Positions 7,859-15,437 of a stretch of 64,000 nt of DNA are shown here, in pieces; position 1 is the first letter of the stretch; every line of letters begins with the position of its first letter. Source of the DNA: Candidatus Rokuibacteriota bacterium. Its GTDB lineage: Bacteria > Methylomirabilota > Methylomirabilia > Rokubacteriales > CSP1-6. The stretch spans positions 1 to 64,000 of the forward strand of contig QHTE01000048.1 of the NCBI GenBank assembly GCA_003220685.1, written 5' to 3'. Position numbers and translations under genes: made by a program. Below the pieces are notes generated by a model. The model was given only the letters and a program-made list of their open reading frames with translations, had not been told where the DNA came from and searched no databases.

Positions 7859-8881
7859 TCAAAGCCGATAGACGCGCGCGGCCGTGTCGTGAAAGAGCTT
7901 GGCCTTCTCGCCCGCCAAGAAGCCGGCCGTCAGGCGCTTGAACGAGTTCCACAGGACCGTGTAGCTGCAGCTCGCCACGTCGACCGGGAAATTCGACTCG
8001 AACATGCAGCGGTCGACGCCGAACTTCTCGATCGTGAAGTCGTAGTAGTGCCGCGTGGCGTCGGCGAGCTCGTGGCTGCCGGGCGGGCGCGAGCGCTCGT
8101 GCCAGCCGAAGCCGTTGATCTCCATGTTGATCCCGCCGAGCTTGGCGACGACGTTGGGGCAGGTGGCGAGCTCGCTGATCGACTTCTTCCACTCCACGTG
8201 GATGTCTTTCGCGCGGCCGGCGTAGGGCCCGATGCCGAGCGGCCCGCCGAAGTGGTTCAAGATGATCGTGGTGCCCGGAAACGCGCGCGCCAGCGACGTG
8301 ACGTCGGGGATCTGGTGGTGATAGAGCCACGCCTCGAAGGTGAGCTTACGCGGCGCCAGCTGCTTGAACCCCACACGGAAGTCGTCGCGCAGGAGCAGCC
8401 CCTGTCCCGGGTTGGTGCGATGGCTCGGCACGGACGGATTGGGATCCCAGGCCGCGCCGAGGCGGATGCCGCGGAACCGGCCGCCGCCCGCGGCGATCTG
8501 CGCGTCGAGCACGGCGCCGACTCGATCGCCCAGACGCAGGTTGGCTGTGCCGATGATGCCGGCGGCGATGCGCGTCTTGCCGTAGAGGCCCGAGGCGCTC
8601 ATCGCCGCGATCCCGTTCACGAACTCGGTCTCGCCGATTGGGCGGAGCTCCTCCGGGCCGTCCTTCTTGAACATCGCTCCGCACTCGATGAAGACCGTCG
8701 ACACGATGTTGTGGCCGGCGGAGAGGTCGGCCACGATCTCGTCGATCAGATAGCGCGGGGCGGTGCGCGCGACGTTCTGGTCCCACAGGTGATGGTGCGG
8801 GTCGCAGATCGGCAGATCGGGCTCGAGCGCGGTCTCGACGGTCTGCGCGAGCCAGTCGTGGTTCTTCGAGCGTGCCGTCAT
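7859..8881 (-). CDS. Amidohydrolase family protein (metal-dependent hydrolase)
   Basis: A 340-residue amidohydrolase_2-type TIM barrel, with the metal-binding motif DPHHHLWD near residue 27 and later histidines in ILNHFGG and FESNFPVD-like segments. This family includes decarboxylases (ACMSD-like) and lactonases acting on aromatic or sugar acid breakdown products; the exact substrate is unknown. The frame is open further upstream, but the ATG at 8881 begins directly before the conserved part. It is divergent from the VOC gene at 9044. Confidence 0.88.
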   Translation of the reverse strand: MTARSKNHDWLAQTVETALEPDLPICDPHHHLWDQNVARTAPRYLIDEIVADLSAGHNIVSTVFIECGAMFKKDGPEELRPIGETEFVNGIAAMSASGLYGKTRIAAGIIGTANLRLGDRVGAVLDAQIAAGGGRFRGIRLGAAWDPNPSVPSHRTNPGQGLLLRDDFRVGFKQLAPRKLTFEAWLYHHQIPDVTSLARAFPGTTIILNHFGGPLGIGPYAGRAKDIHVEWKKSISELATCPNVVAKLGGINMEINGFGWHERSRPPGSHELADATRHYYDFTIEKFGVDRCMFESNFPVDVASCSYTVLWNSFKRLTAGFLAGEKAKLFHDTAARVYRL

Positions 8882-8989
8882 GGTCGGTCGTTCCCCCTGC
8901 GTCGCGGCGCCTTGGTTCGGCGCCCGCGCGCGCCCATGATGCGCCACGGCCCGGCGGACCGCAAACACGAGGAGTCCGGGGACTCCGCG

Positions 8990-8995
8990 TATAAT
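8990..8995 (+). promoter_or_regulatory. -10 promoter box upstream of the VOC gene
   Basis: A consensus TATAAT stands out in GC-rich DNA, 48 bp before the ATG at 9044. No good -35 is visible at 17 bp spacing. Confidence 0.4.
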
Positions 8996-9043
8996 CGCGA
9001 CAGCACACATCAGCGCCTAGATTCGACACCAAGGAGGCCGACG

Positions 9044-9466
9044 ATGGCGGTGACCTCGCGCGAGCCGATTCGACCGGTGACCGGAACGCACGTGTTCCGC
9101 ATTCAGCACGAAGGGATCGCGACAGCCGACGCCGAGCGGTCGAAGGACTTCTACTGCCGGGTGTTCGGATTCCAGGTGTTGCCGCGCCCGGCGTTCACTT
9201 CGGGCGGCTACTGGCTCGGCACGCCCGGCATCTTTCCCCAGATCCACATCATCCAGTCGCAGATGCAGCCGCCCGGGGCCGCGGCGCCGATCAGCCCGCT
9301 CGGCCGCCACACGTGCTTCGAGGTGGTCGACTACGACAACATGAAGGCCACGCTCGAGCGCGAAGGCATCAAGTACGTCGAGAATACGCAGCCGGGCGGG
9401 CGCGTCCAGATGCTGTGCAACGACCCGGACGGCAACACCCTGGAGTTCCAGCCCGCCACTGTCTGA
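9044..9466 (+). CDS. VOC (vicinal oxygen chelate) family protein
   Basis: A 140-residue glyoxalase/bleomycin-resistance/extradiol-dioxygenase-fold protein with two beta-alpha-beta-beta-beta repeats. The first repeat holds FRIQHEGIATADAERSKDFY, and the second ends with DPDGNTLEFQP, which supplies the usual metal-ligand glutamate. An AAGGAGG ribosome site six bases before the ATG at 9044 fixes the start; the much longer open frame upstream is not coding. Enzymatic function cannot be assigned from the sequence alone. A second, longer VOC protein is at 61883-62461. Confidence 0.9.
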   Translation: MAVTSREPIRPVTGTHVFRIQHEGIATADAERSKDFYCRVFGFQVLPRPAFTSGGYWLGTPGIFPQIHIIQSQMQPPGAAAPISPLGRHTCFEVVDYDNMKATLEREGIKYVENTQPGGRVQMLCNDPDGNTLEFQPATV

Positions 9467-9537
9467 CCGGCGGCGCAACCGGTCGGTGCGCGGCCCGGCG
9501 CGGCTCGATGCGCCTGGCATACTGTTCGTACGAGCCC

Positions 9538-9599
9538 GGCCGTGCGCGCCGCAGGCCGTCGCGGGGCTGGGGCCCCGCCGGCCGAGGCGCGCTTATGAC
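9538..9599 (+). repeat. Palindromic intergenic repeat, copy 1
   Basis: An imperfect palindrome with three stacked stem blocks: GCGCGCC with GGCGCGC, GGCCG with CGGCC, and CGGGGC with GCCCCG around a TGGG loop. It is followed, with 2 bp between, by an almost identical copy. Related copies are at 22251-22310, 23014-23070 and 29526-29581. Confidence 0.85.
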
Positions 9600-9601
9600 C
9601 T

Positions 9602-9663
9602 GGCCGTGCGCGCCGCAGGCCGTCGCGGGGCTGGGGCCCCGCCGGCCGAGGCGCGCTTATGAC
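9602..9663 (+). repeat. Palindromic intergenic repeat, copy 2 (tandem with copy 1, 64-bp period)
   Basis: This copy repeats copy 1 base for base over 62 bp, so the two form a tandem duplication with a 64-bp period. It ends 3 bp before the ATG of the PolX-like gene, so that gene's leader is made almost entirely of the two hairpins and has no recognisable Shine-Dalgarno. Confidence 0.85.
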
Positions 9664-9666
9664 TAG

Positions 9667-11385
9667 ATGAAAGACGAGCGAAGCGCGACACCGCAAGCCG
9701 ATCGCCTGACGATCGCGCGAGCCCTGCGCGAGATGGCCGGGCTGCTCGACGCATCCGGTCAGGAGACCTTCAAGGCACGCGCCTACGCGCGCGGCGCCGA
9801 GGTGCTCGAGCGTCTCGACGCCGACCTCGGCGAGCTCGTCGCCCGTCGCCGACTCACGACGTTGCAGGGCATCGGCCCGGCGCTGGCCGCGATGATCACC
9901 GACCTCTATCAGACCGGACGCTCGCAGACGCTCGAGGACCAGCGCCAGCGGGTGCCGGCGATCGCGCTCGAGCTCTCGCGCATCCCGCGGCTGGGGCTCG
10001 ACAAGATCGCGGCGCTCCACGCGGCGCTCGGCGTGAAGACGATCGACGACCTCGAGGCCGCGTGCGTGGCGGGCCGCGTGCGGTCGGTCAAGGGCATGGG
10101 CGAGAAGACCGAGCGCCGGATCCTCGACGCGATTCGCCGGATGCGCGCGCCCGAGGCCCAGCGCGTCCTCCTGCCCGAAGCGCTCGCCGACGCTGCCGCG
10201 CTGTCCGCGCATCTCCGGAAGGCGCCCGTCAGCGCGAGCGTCGAGGCCGCCGGCGATCTCCGCCGCTGGGCGGAGTCGCTCGACGAGCTGTCGCTGGTCG
10301 TCGCCGCGGACCGGCCCCCCGACGCGATGAAGCACGCGCTCCGCGCGCCTTTGCTCGCGGAGGTGACCTCCAGGGACCAGGAGACCTTCCAGGGGCGTCT
10401 GGCCAGCGGTCTCTCGGTCAGGGTTCAGGTCGTGTCACGCGCCGCGTGCGCGCCCGCTTTGCTGAGGGCGACGGGCTCCGCGGCGCACGTGGAGCATCTC
10501 GAGCGCCTCGCCCGCGAGCGCGGCGTTCGCCTCGAGGGCGAGAGCGAAGCCGAGATCTACGCGCGGCTCGGGCTGCCGTTCATCCCGCCGGAGCTCCGGG
10601 AGGGCGAGGGCGAGATCGAAGCGGCGATGACCGACGCCTTGCCCGCCGATCTCGTCACCGCCGAGGATCTCAAAGGGCTCGTGCACTGTCACACCGTCTA
10701 CAGCGACGGCCAGGACACCGTCGAGCAGATGGCGCGCGCGGCCGATGCGCTCGGCATGGAGTACATGACCATCACCGACCACTCGCCGTCCGCGGCCTAC
10801 GCTGGCGGCCTCTCGGTCGACCGGCTGAAGACGCAGTGGGAGGAGATCGCGCGGGTCCAGGAGCGCGTATCGGTGAAGCTCCTGCGGGGCACCGAGTCGG
10901 ACATCCTCGCCGACGGAAGCCTCGACTATCCCGATGCGATCCTCGAGCAGCTCGACGTCGTCATCGCGAGCATTCACCGGCGCCATCGCATGGACGCGAA
11001 CCAGATGACGGAGCGCCTCGTCCGGACGATGGCGCTGCCGTGCTTCAAGATCTGGGGCCACGCGCTCGGCCGGTTGATCCTCTCGCGGCCGCCGGTCGAG
11101 TGCCGCGTCGAGGAGGTGCTCGACGCGGCGGCGACCGGCCGAGCCGCCGTGGAGATCAACGGCGACCCGCGACGGCTCGACCTGCCCCCGCGCTGGCTCA
11201 AAGCCGCGCGCGAGCGCGGCCTTCGCTTCGTCGTATCGACCGACGCCCATTCGGTGGGCGAGCTCGGCAACGTCCGCTACGGGATTCCGATGGCGCGGCG
11301 GGGCTGGGTCAGGCGCGGCGACGTATTGAACACGCGGAGCGCCGCGGAGTTCGTCCAGGCGGTGGCGCCAGCGGGCCGGAGGTGA
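9667..11385 (+). CDS. polX: PolX-like protein: helix-hairpin-helix, degenerate X-family polymerase, intact PHP nuclease domain
   Basis: 572 residues, the usual length of bacterial PolX. Order: 8-kDa-like helix-hairpin-helix region (residues 10-160, with LQGIGPALAAMI and VKGMGEKTE), X-family palm (about 170-310), PHP domain (about 335-572). The PHP metal ligands look complete: HCH at 340-342, TDHS, GTESD, SIHRRH, WGHALG, STDAHS. The palm is not normal. The family motif GS-x-RR with a following D-x-D reads GDLRR (196-200) and then DELS, and the third aspartate region reads VRVQVV, so all three catalytic aspartates appear lost. The protein is probably a DNA 3'-5' exonuclease or phosphatase with DNA-binding domains rather than a polymerase. 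It overlaps the next gene by GTGA. Confidence 0.9.
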   Translation: MKDERSATPQADRLTIARALREMAGLLDASGQETFKARAYARGAEVLERLDADLGELVARRRLTTLQGIGPALAAMITDLYQTGRSQTLEDQRQRVPAIALELSRIPRLGLDKIAALHAALGVKTIDDLEAACVAGRVRSVKGMGEKTERRILDAIRRMRAPEAQRVLLPEALADAAALSAHLRKAPVSASVEAAGDLRRWAESLDELSLVVAADRPPDAMKHALRAPLLAEVTSRDQETFQGRLASGLSVRVQVVSRAACAPALLRATGSAAHVEHLERLARERGVRLEGESEAEIYARLGLPFIPPELREGEGEIEAAMTDALPADLVTAEDLKGLVHCHTVYSDGQDTVEQMARAADALGMEYMTITDHSPSAAYAGGLSVDRLKTQWEEIARVQERVSVKLLRGTESDILADGSLDYPDAILEQLDVVIASIHRRHRMDANQMTERLVRTMALPCFKIWGHALGRLILSRPPVECRVEEVLDAAATGRAAVEINGDPRRLDLPPRWLKAARERGLRFVVSTDAHSVGELGNVRYGIPMARRGWVRRGDVLNTRSAAEFVQAVAPAGRR

Positions 11386-11996
11386 GCCGGATCTTCCTGC
11401 TCTCGCCCGCGCACTGCGGGGGACTTCGAGCGCGGATGGTCCTGAGCGATCGTGCGCCCTTCGACCTGGCTCAGCGCGTGCGGGCCGGCGCGGGCGCGCC
11501 GCTGGGCGAGGTCTTCTCGTTCCTGAGCGGCCTCTACTTCCGCGGCAAGCTTGCCTATGCCCGCGCGTTCGCGAATCCAGGCGACGGCGACGCGGGTGTG
11601 TTCGTCATCACACCGACCGACGGTCTGTGCCCGGCCGACGAGCCCGTCGACCTGGCCCGTTTGCGCCGCTTCGCGGCCGTGGACATCGAGGGCGACGATC
11701 CGCGCTATCGCAAGCCCCTCGACCGCGACGCGCGCCGGCTCGCCCGGCGCATCGGACCGGCCGGCGAAGTGGTGCTGCTCGGCAGCATCGCGACCGGCAA
11801 GTACGTCGATCCGCTGCTGGCCGTGCTGGGCGAGCGCCTGCGGTTTCCGGCCGACTTCGTCGGGCGCGGCGACATGAGCCGCGGCGGCCTGATGCTTCGC
11901 TGCGCGCGCACCGGCACCGAGCTCGCCTACGTGGGGGTGCGGGACGCCGCGCGCCACGGGCCGCGACCGCCGCGCCTGCCGCCGCCGGTCCGATGA
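11382..11996 (+). CDS. Protein of unknown function in DNA-repair operon
   Basis: A 204-residue protein I do not recognise. It starts at GTG 11382, which overlaps the TGA of the PolX-like gene and follows GGAGG closely, and its own TGA overlaps the ATG of the next gene. Coupling on both sides argues that it is real and works with its neighbours. Visible features are an N-terminal strand SRIFLLSPAHCGGLRA, a segment LSGLYFRGKLAYARAFA, and a glycine-rich VVLLGSIATGKYVDPLL that could bind a nucleotide, although it is not a canonical Walker A. No signal peptide or membrane helix is present. The C-terminus is arginine/proline-rich. Confidence 0.8.
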   Translation: MSRIFLLSPAHCGGLRARMVLSDRAPFDLAQRVRAGAGAPLGEVFSFLSGLYFRGKLAYARAFANPGDGDAGVFVITPTDGLCPADEPVDLARLRRFAAVDIEGDDPRYRKPLDRDARRLARRIGPAGEVVLLGSIATGKYVDPLLAVLGERLRFPADFVGRGDMSRGGLMLRCARTGTELAYVGVRDAARHGPRPPRLPPPVR

Positions 11997-12958
11997 GTCC
12001 CGCCGGCGCGAAGCGCGCCCGCACGCCGCGAGCCGCCCGCCGCGTGATTCCGACCGATGTCGACACCCTGGAGCTGCGCGCCGGGCCCCGCTCCGTTCAC
12101 CTGACCAACCTCCGGAAGCCGTTCTGGCCGGAGCTCGGCATCACCAAGGGCGATCTTTTGCAGTACTACGTCGACGTGTCGCCGGCGCTCCTTCCGCACC
12201 TGCGCGACCGGGCCATGGTGATGAAGCGCTATCCGAACGGCGCCGCCGGGGACTTCTTCTTCATGAAGCGCGCCCCGTCGCCGCGGCCCGACTGGATCGA
12301 GACGTGCGCGATCGAGCACGAGTCGGGCAGCGTCATCGACTTTCCGATGATCCAGGATCTTCCCGCGCTGCTCTGGGTCGTGAACCTCGGCTGCATCGAT
12401 CTGAACCAGTGGTACGCGCGGTGCGACGACACCGACCGGCCCGACTATCTCCACTTCGACCTCGACCCGGTGAAGGGCGCCACGTTCGCGCAGGTCAGCG
12501 AGGCGGCGCTCATTCTGAAGGAGACGCTCGACTCCCTGGAGATGCCGAGCTACCCCAAGACCACGGGGTCGCGGGGCATTCACGTCTACGTGCCGATCGT
12601 CCGCGGGCCGACGCAGAAGGACGTGTGGACGATCGCGAAGACGATCTCGGTGTCGCTGGCCGGCGCGCATCCGCGCCTGCTCACCGCCGAGTATCGCGTG
12701 GCGCGGCGTCCGAGCGAGCGCGTGCTCGTGGACTACAACCAGAACGCGTGGGGACGCACCCTGGCCTCGGTCTACTCGGTGCGCCCGCATCCGTCGGCCG
12801 CCGTGTCCACGCCGGTCGAGTGGACGGAGATCGAGCGCGGCCTGAGGATCGAGGACTTCCGGATCGACAACGTCCCGGCGCGCGTAGCCAGGCGCGGTGA
12901 CCTCTGGGCACCTCTGCTGGCGCGCCGCGGCCGCGTCAAGCTCGACGATCTGGCGTAG
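11993..12958 (+). CDS. LigD-type DNA primase-polymerase (NHEJ polymerase domain), stand-alone
   Basis: A 321-residue archaeo-eukaryotic-primase-like polymerase equivalent to the polymerase domain of bacterial DNA ligase D. The two catalytic aspartates are in HFDLDP (Asp156 and Asp158) and the third is Asp247 in VLVDYNQN. The conserved TTGSRGIHVYVPI is at 190-202. The N-terminal part VHLTNLRKPFWPELGITKGDLLQYY is typical, as is VVNLGCIDLNQW. No ligase or phosphoesterase domain is fused, and neither a Ku gene nor a ligase gene is in the window. The ATG at 11993 overlaps the preceding TGA. The stop sits in the 5' arm of a palindromic terminator. Confidence 0.93.
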   Translation: MSPAGAKRARTPRAARRVIPTDVDTLELRAGPRSVHLTNLRKPFWPELGITKGDLLQYYVDVSPALLPHLRDRAMVMKRYPNGAAGDFFFMKRAPSPRPDWIETCAIEHESGSVIDFPMIQDLPALLWVVNLGCIDLNQWYARCDDTDRPDYLHFDLDPVKGATFAQVSEAALILKETLDSLEMPSYPKTTGSRGIHVYVPIVRGPTQKDVWTIAKTISVSLAGAHPRLLTAEYRVARRPSERVLVDYNQNAWGRTLASVYSVRPHPSAAVSTPVEWTEIERGLRIEDFRIDNVPARVARRGDLWAPLLARRGRVKLDDLA

Positions 12959-13001
12959 CGCGCCGGGGCCTCGGCCGGCCCGAGGCCCCGGCGGTGCGCT
13001 A
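12956..13001. terminator. Bidirectional palindromic terminator containing both stop codons
   Basis: Arms 12961-12974 and 12980-12993 are perfectly complementary (14 bp, loop CCGGC). Outside them TAGCGC and GCGCTA pair again. The outermost bases are the TAG of the LigD-type gene (12956-12958) and the TAG, read on the minus strand, of the short convergent ORF (12999-13001). No T-run is present. Confidence 0.7.
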
Positions 13002-13109
13002 GAGCATCCTCTTGCGCGCCTTCTTGGCGCGCGCGGCTCCGATCGCGGTCTTCACTTCTTGCTCTTCCTCGGGCGGCGGGAGATCTGGATCGAGCCCGAG
13101 CGCGGCCAT
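12999..13109 (-). CDS. Possible small protein or gene remnant
   Basis: A 36-codon frame starting at ATG 13109 reads MAALGLDPDLPPP, an acidic EEEQEV stretch, and a basic C-terminus KKARKRML. The frame is open upstream to 13265, and the residues PVTLPNRVLEV just before the ATG also look protein-like, so this could be the end of a decayed gene. Its stop codon forms one end of the palindromic terminator, which suggests it was once a genuine convergent gene. I do not recognise a family. Confidence 0.3.
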   Translation of the reverse strand: MAALGLDPDLPPPEEEQEVKTAIGAARAKKARKRML

Positions 13110-13149
13110 CACCTCGAGGACGCGGTTCGGCAAAGTTACCGGGTAATCG

Positions 13150-14031
13150 TTACGCCCTGCGAACCCGGCCGATCCAGCTGACGACGAGATCGGCCAGCTC
13201 GCGCTCGTGTCCCTGGAAGCCGTGCCGCGCCCGCGGAACGACGGCGCCGGTGAACGATCGGGCACGCACCGCGTTGCGCCGGAACGCCTCGATCACCTCG
13301 CGCGCCGGGCGGTCGAGAAACTCGTCGCGACTCCCGAGGATCGCGGCGATCGGGAGTCTCACGGACCGGAACGCCGGCCACCGGGCGTCCGCGCGGTAGT
13401 AGGGGAAGACGTCCTCGACTTCTCCCGGGCGATAGAGGCTGATGTAGCGCCGGGCGCTCCAGAAGCCCCACGCGCGAGGCACGAGCCCGTCGGGATCGCG
13501 CCGCGCGATGCGCTCGGCCCCCGCGACCCGGCGGCGCAGCTCTCGCGCGCCCAGCCGCTTGGCCTCGGCCGCCACGTCGGAGACCGGGCCGACCAGGACG
13601 ATCCCGACGATGCGCCGGTCACGGGCTCGGGACGCGTAGTAGAGGACCTTGTTGGCGCCGGTCGAGTGGCCGGCGAGGACGACGCGGCGGTACCCGCACC
13701 GGCGCGCGAAGGCGACCATCGCGCGGATGTCCAGGACGCTTTGCCCGAAGCGCTCGAACGCCGCGCCCGCGAGCTGACGGCCGCGGCCGGCGACGACGTC
13801 GTGGCCGCGGTTGTTGAGCTTGAAGAAGGCGACCCCGGCCGAGTTCAGGCGCGTCGACAGCTCGCGCGTGAGCGGCTGGCCGGAGGAGAACACCGACCCG
13901 AGACCGTGCACCCACACCACCGCCGTGCCGCGACGCCCACGCGGCTCGGCGACGACCCCGTCGAGCCAGACGCCGTCTCGAGCCGCGATGCGCACGAGCG
14001 AGGCGGCCACGCCGATCGATCTCGGCACCAC
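13150..14031 (-). CDS. Alpha/beta hydrolase, DUF1749-like
   Basis: A 293-residue alpha/beta hydrolase resembling the DUF1749/UPF0613 group, with WVHGLGS as oxyanion loop, the nucleophile elbow GHSTGA (Ser123), acid in LGSRDEFLD and base in ARHGFQGHE. The extended FKLNNRGHDV segment after strand 4 fits that group. No signal peptide is evident. The substrate is unknown; plant and fungal homologues are mostly uncharacterised. It is divergent from the Rieske oxygenase gene, with a 125-bp intergenic region between them. Confidence 0.85.
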   Translation of the reverse strand: MVPRSIGVAASLVRIAARDGVWLDGVVAEPRGRRGTAVVWVHGLGSVFSSGQPLTRELSTRLNSAGVAFFKLNNRGHDVVAGRGRQLAGAAFERFGQSVLDIRAMVAFARRCGYRRVVLAGHSTGANKVLYYASRARDRRIVGIVLVGPVSDVAAEAKRLGARELRRRVAGAERIARRDPDGLVPRAWGFWSARRYISLYRPGEVEDVFPYYRADARWPAFRSVRLPIAAILGSRDEFLDRPAREVIEAFRRNAVRARSFTGAVVPRARHGFQGHERELADLVVSWIGRVRRA

Positions 14032-14093
14032 CGGACAATGGCCGGGTTGGGCGAGGGGGTCAAGCGCAAACGGCGGCGGGGGCCGCTCCGCAG

Positions 14094-14099
14094 TATAAT
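14094..14099 (+). promoter_or_regulatory. -10 promoter box upstream of the Rieske oxygenase gene
   Basis: A perfect TATAAT lies 57 bp before the ATG at 14157 in an otherwise GC-rich divergent intergenic region. The position 17 bp upstream holds no TTGACA-like hexamer. Confidence 0.4.
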
Positions 14100-14156
14100 C
14101 GGCCAGAGTTCCGGCGGGCGCTCGGCCGTGAAGCGTTCAGCGGGGAGGGAGAGGCC

Positions 14157-15437
14157 ATGCTGACCCACGAAGAGAACGAGCTCATCACGCGCATCGGTTC
14201 GGGTACTGCCATGGGGAACGCGATGCGCCGATACTGGATCCCAGCGCTGCTGGCCTGGGAGCTACCCGAGCCCGATTGCCCGCCGGTGCGGGTGAAGCTC
14301 CTGGGGGAAGACCTGGTGGCGTTCCGCGATACCCAGGGCCGCATCGGCCTGCTCGAGGAGCTCTGCCCCCATCGGCGCGCCTCGCTGTTCTTCGGCCGCA
14401 ACGAGGAGTGTGGGCTCCGCTGCGTCTACCACGGCTGGAAATTCGACGTGACCGGCCGCTGCGTGGACATGATGAACGAGCCGGAAGAGCTCTCCTTCAA
14501 GCACAAGATTCGCCAGCCGTCGTATCCGACCGTCGAGATCGGCGGCGTGATCTGGGCCTACATGGGCCCACCCGATCTGCAGCCGCCGCTGCCGAAGTTC
14601 GCCTGGACGCAGGCGCCCGCGACGCACCGCCACGTGTCGAAGGTGATCGAGGAGTGCAACTGGCTGCAGGCGCTCGAGGGCGGCATCGACACTTCGCACG
14701 CGCCGATCCTGCACCGGCTGCTCGTCCCCACCTCCAAGCGTGGCGGGCTCAATCCGACGACCGCGTTCGTGCGGGGCAAGGCGCCGAAGCTGGTCGTCGA
14801 CCTGACGGACTGGGGCTATCAATACTCGGGGATTCGGCCGCTCGGCGAGAGCGAGATCCACATCCGCACCTACCACTTCGTGATGCCGTTCCATCAGATC
14901 CGTCCCTCCCTGACGGACAAGGGCTTCCCCGGCGTGGCCGGCCACATCTGGGTGCCGATGGACGACTTCAACACGATGGTCTACAACTGGCACTACAGCA
15001 CCACGGAGCAGCCGCTCGACGAGGAAGACCGGCTCGAGCGCCGCTCCGGCAACGGTCCGAGCCACGTCGATCCGGCCACGTTCCGCTCGAAGGCCAACCG
15101 CCAGAACAACTATCTCCTGGATCGACAGGTACAGAAGACCGAGACGTTCACCGGGATCGACGGCATCAACACGCAGGATCGTGGAATCCAGGAGAGCATG
15201 GGCCGCGTTTGCGATCGCAGCAAGGAGCACCTCGGGCCGGCCGACAAGGCGATCATCCAGACCCGTCGCTTGCTGCTCGCCGCCGTGAAGACGGTGCGCG
15301 ACGGCGGCACGCCTCAGGGCGTCAACCCGACGTACTACCCGCTGCGCGCCTCTGAGGGCGTGGTCCCGCGCGACGCCGACTGGCGGGAGATCCTGACGCC
15401 GGAGATGGCGTCGGCCGAGATCTTACAGACGGTCTAG
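14157..15437 (+). CDS. Rieske 2Fe-2S aromatic ring-hydroxylating oxygenase, alpha subunit type
   Basis: A 426-residue Rieske non-heme iron oxygenase of the phthalate 4,5-dioxygenase/vanillate O-demethylase type. Rieske ligands are Cys70 and His72 (CPHR) and Cys89 and His92 (CVYHGW). The mononuclear iron site begins with GGIDTSHAPILHR, giving His181 and His186, with the carboxylate further downstream. A GGGAGGGAGAGG ribosome site precedes ATG 14157. No reductase gene is adjacent; the FAD-dependent reductase at 35690 could serve distantly. Substrate is probably an aromatic acid or ether, but this is inference. The TTG-start peptidase gene follows with no gap. Confidence 0.92.
   Translation: MLTHEENELITRIGSGTAMGNAMRRYWIPALLAWELPEPDCPPVRVKLLGEDLVAFRDTQGRIGLLEELCPHRRASLFFGRNEECGLRCVYHGWKFDVTGRCVDMMNEPEELSFKHKIRQPSYPTVEIGGVIWAYMGPPDLQPPLPKFAWTQAPATHRHVSKVIEECNWLQALEGGIDTSHAPILHRLLVPTSKRGGLNPTTAFVRGKAPKLVVDLTDWGYQYSGIRPLGESEIHIRTYHFVMPFHQIRPSLTDKGFPGVAGHIWVPMDDFNTMVYNWHYSTTEQPLDEEDRLERRSGNGPSHVDPATFRSKANRQNNYLLDRQVQKTETFTGIDGINTQDRGIQESMGRVCDRSKEHLGPADKAIIQTRRLLLAAVKTVRDGGTPQGVNPTYYPLRASEGVVPRDADWREILTPEMASAEILQTV

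Noticed and set aside
9538-9663. Tandem palindromic repeats as a short CRISPR array
   Set aside because: The two units are separated by 2 bp with no spacers, and no cas genes are present.
13136-13146. TTACCGGGTAA palindrome as a regulatory site
   Set aside because: It is only 11 bp, lies at the end of a hydrolase gene with no promoter nearby, and may be chance.
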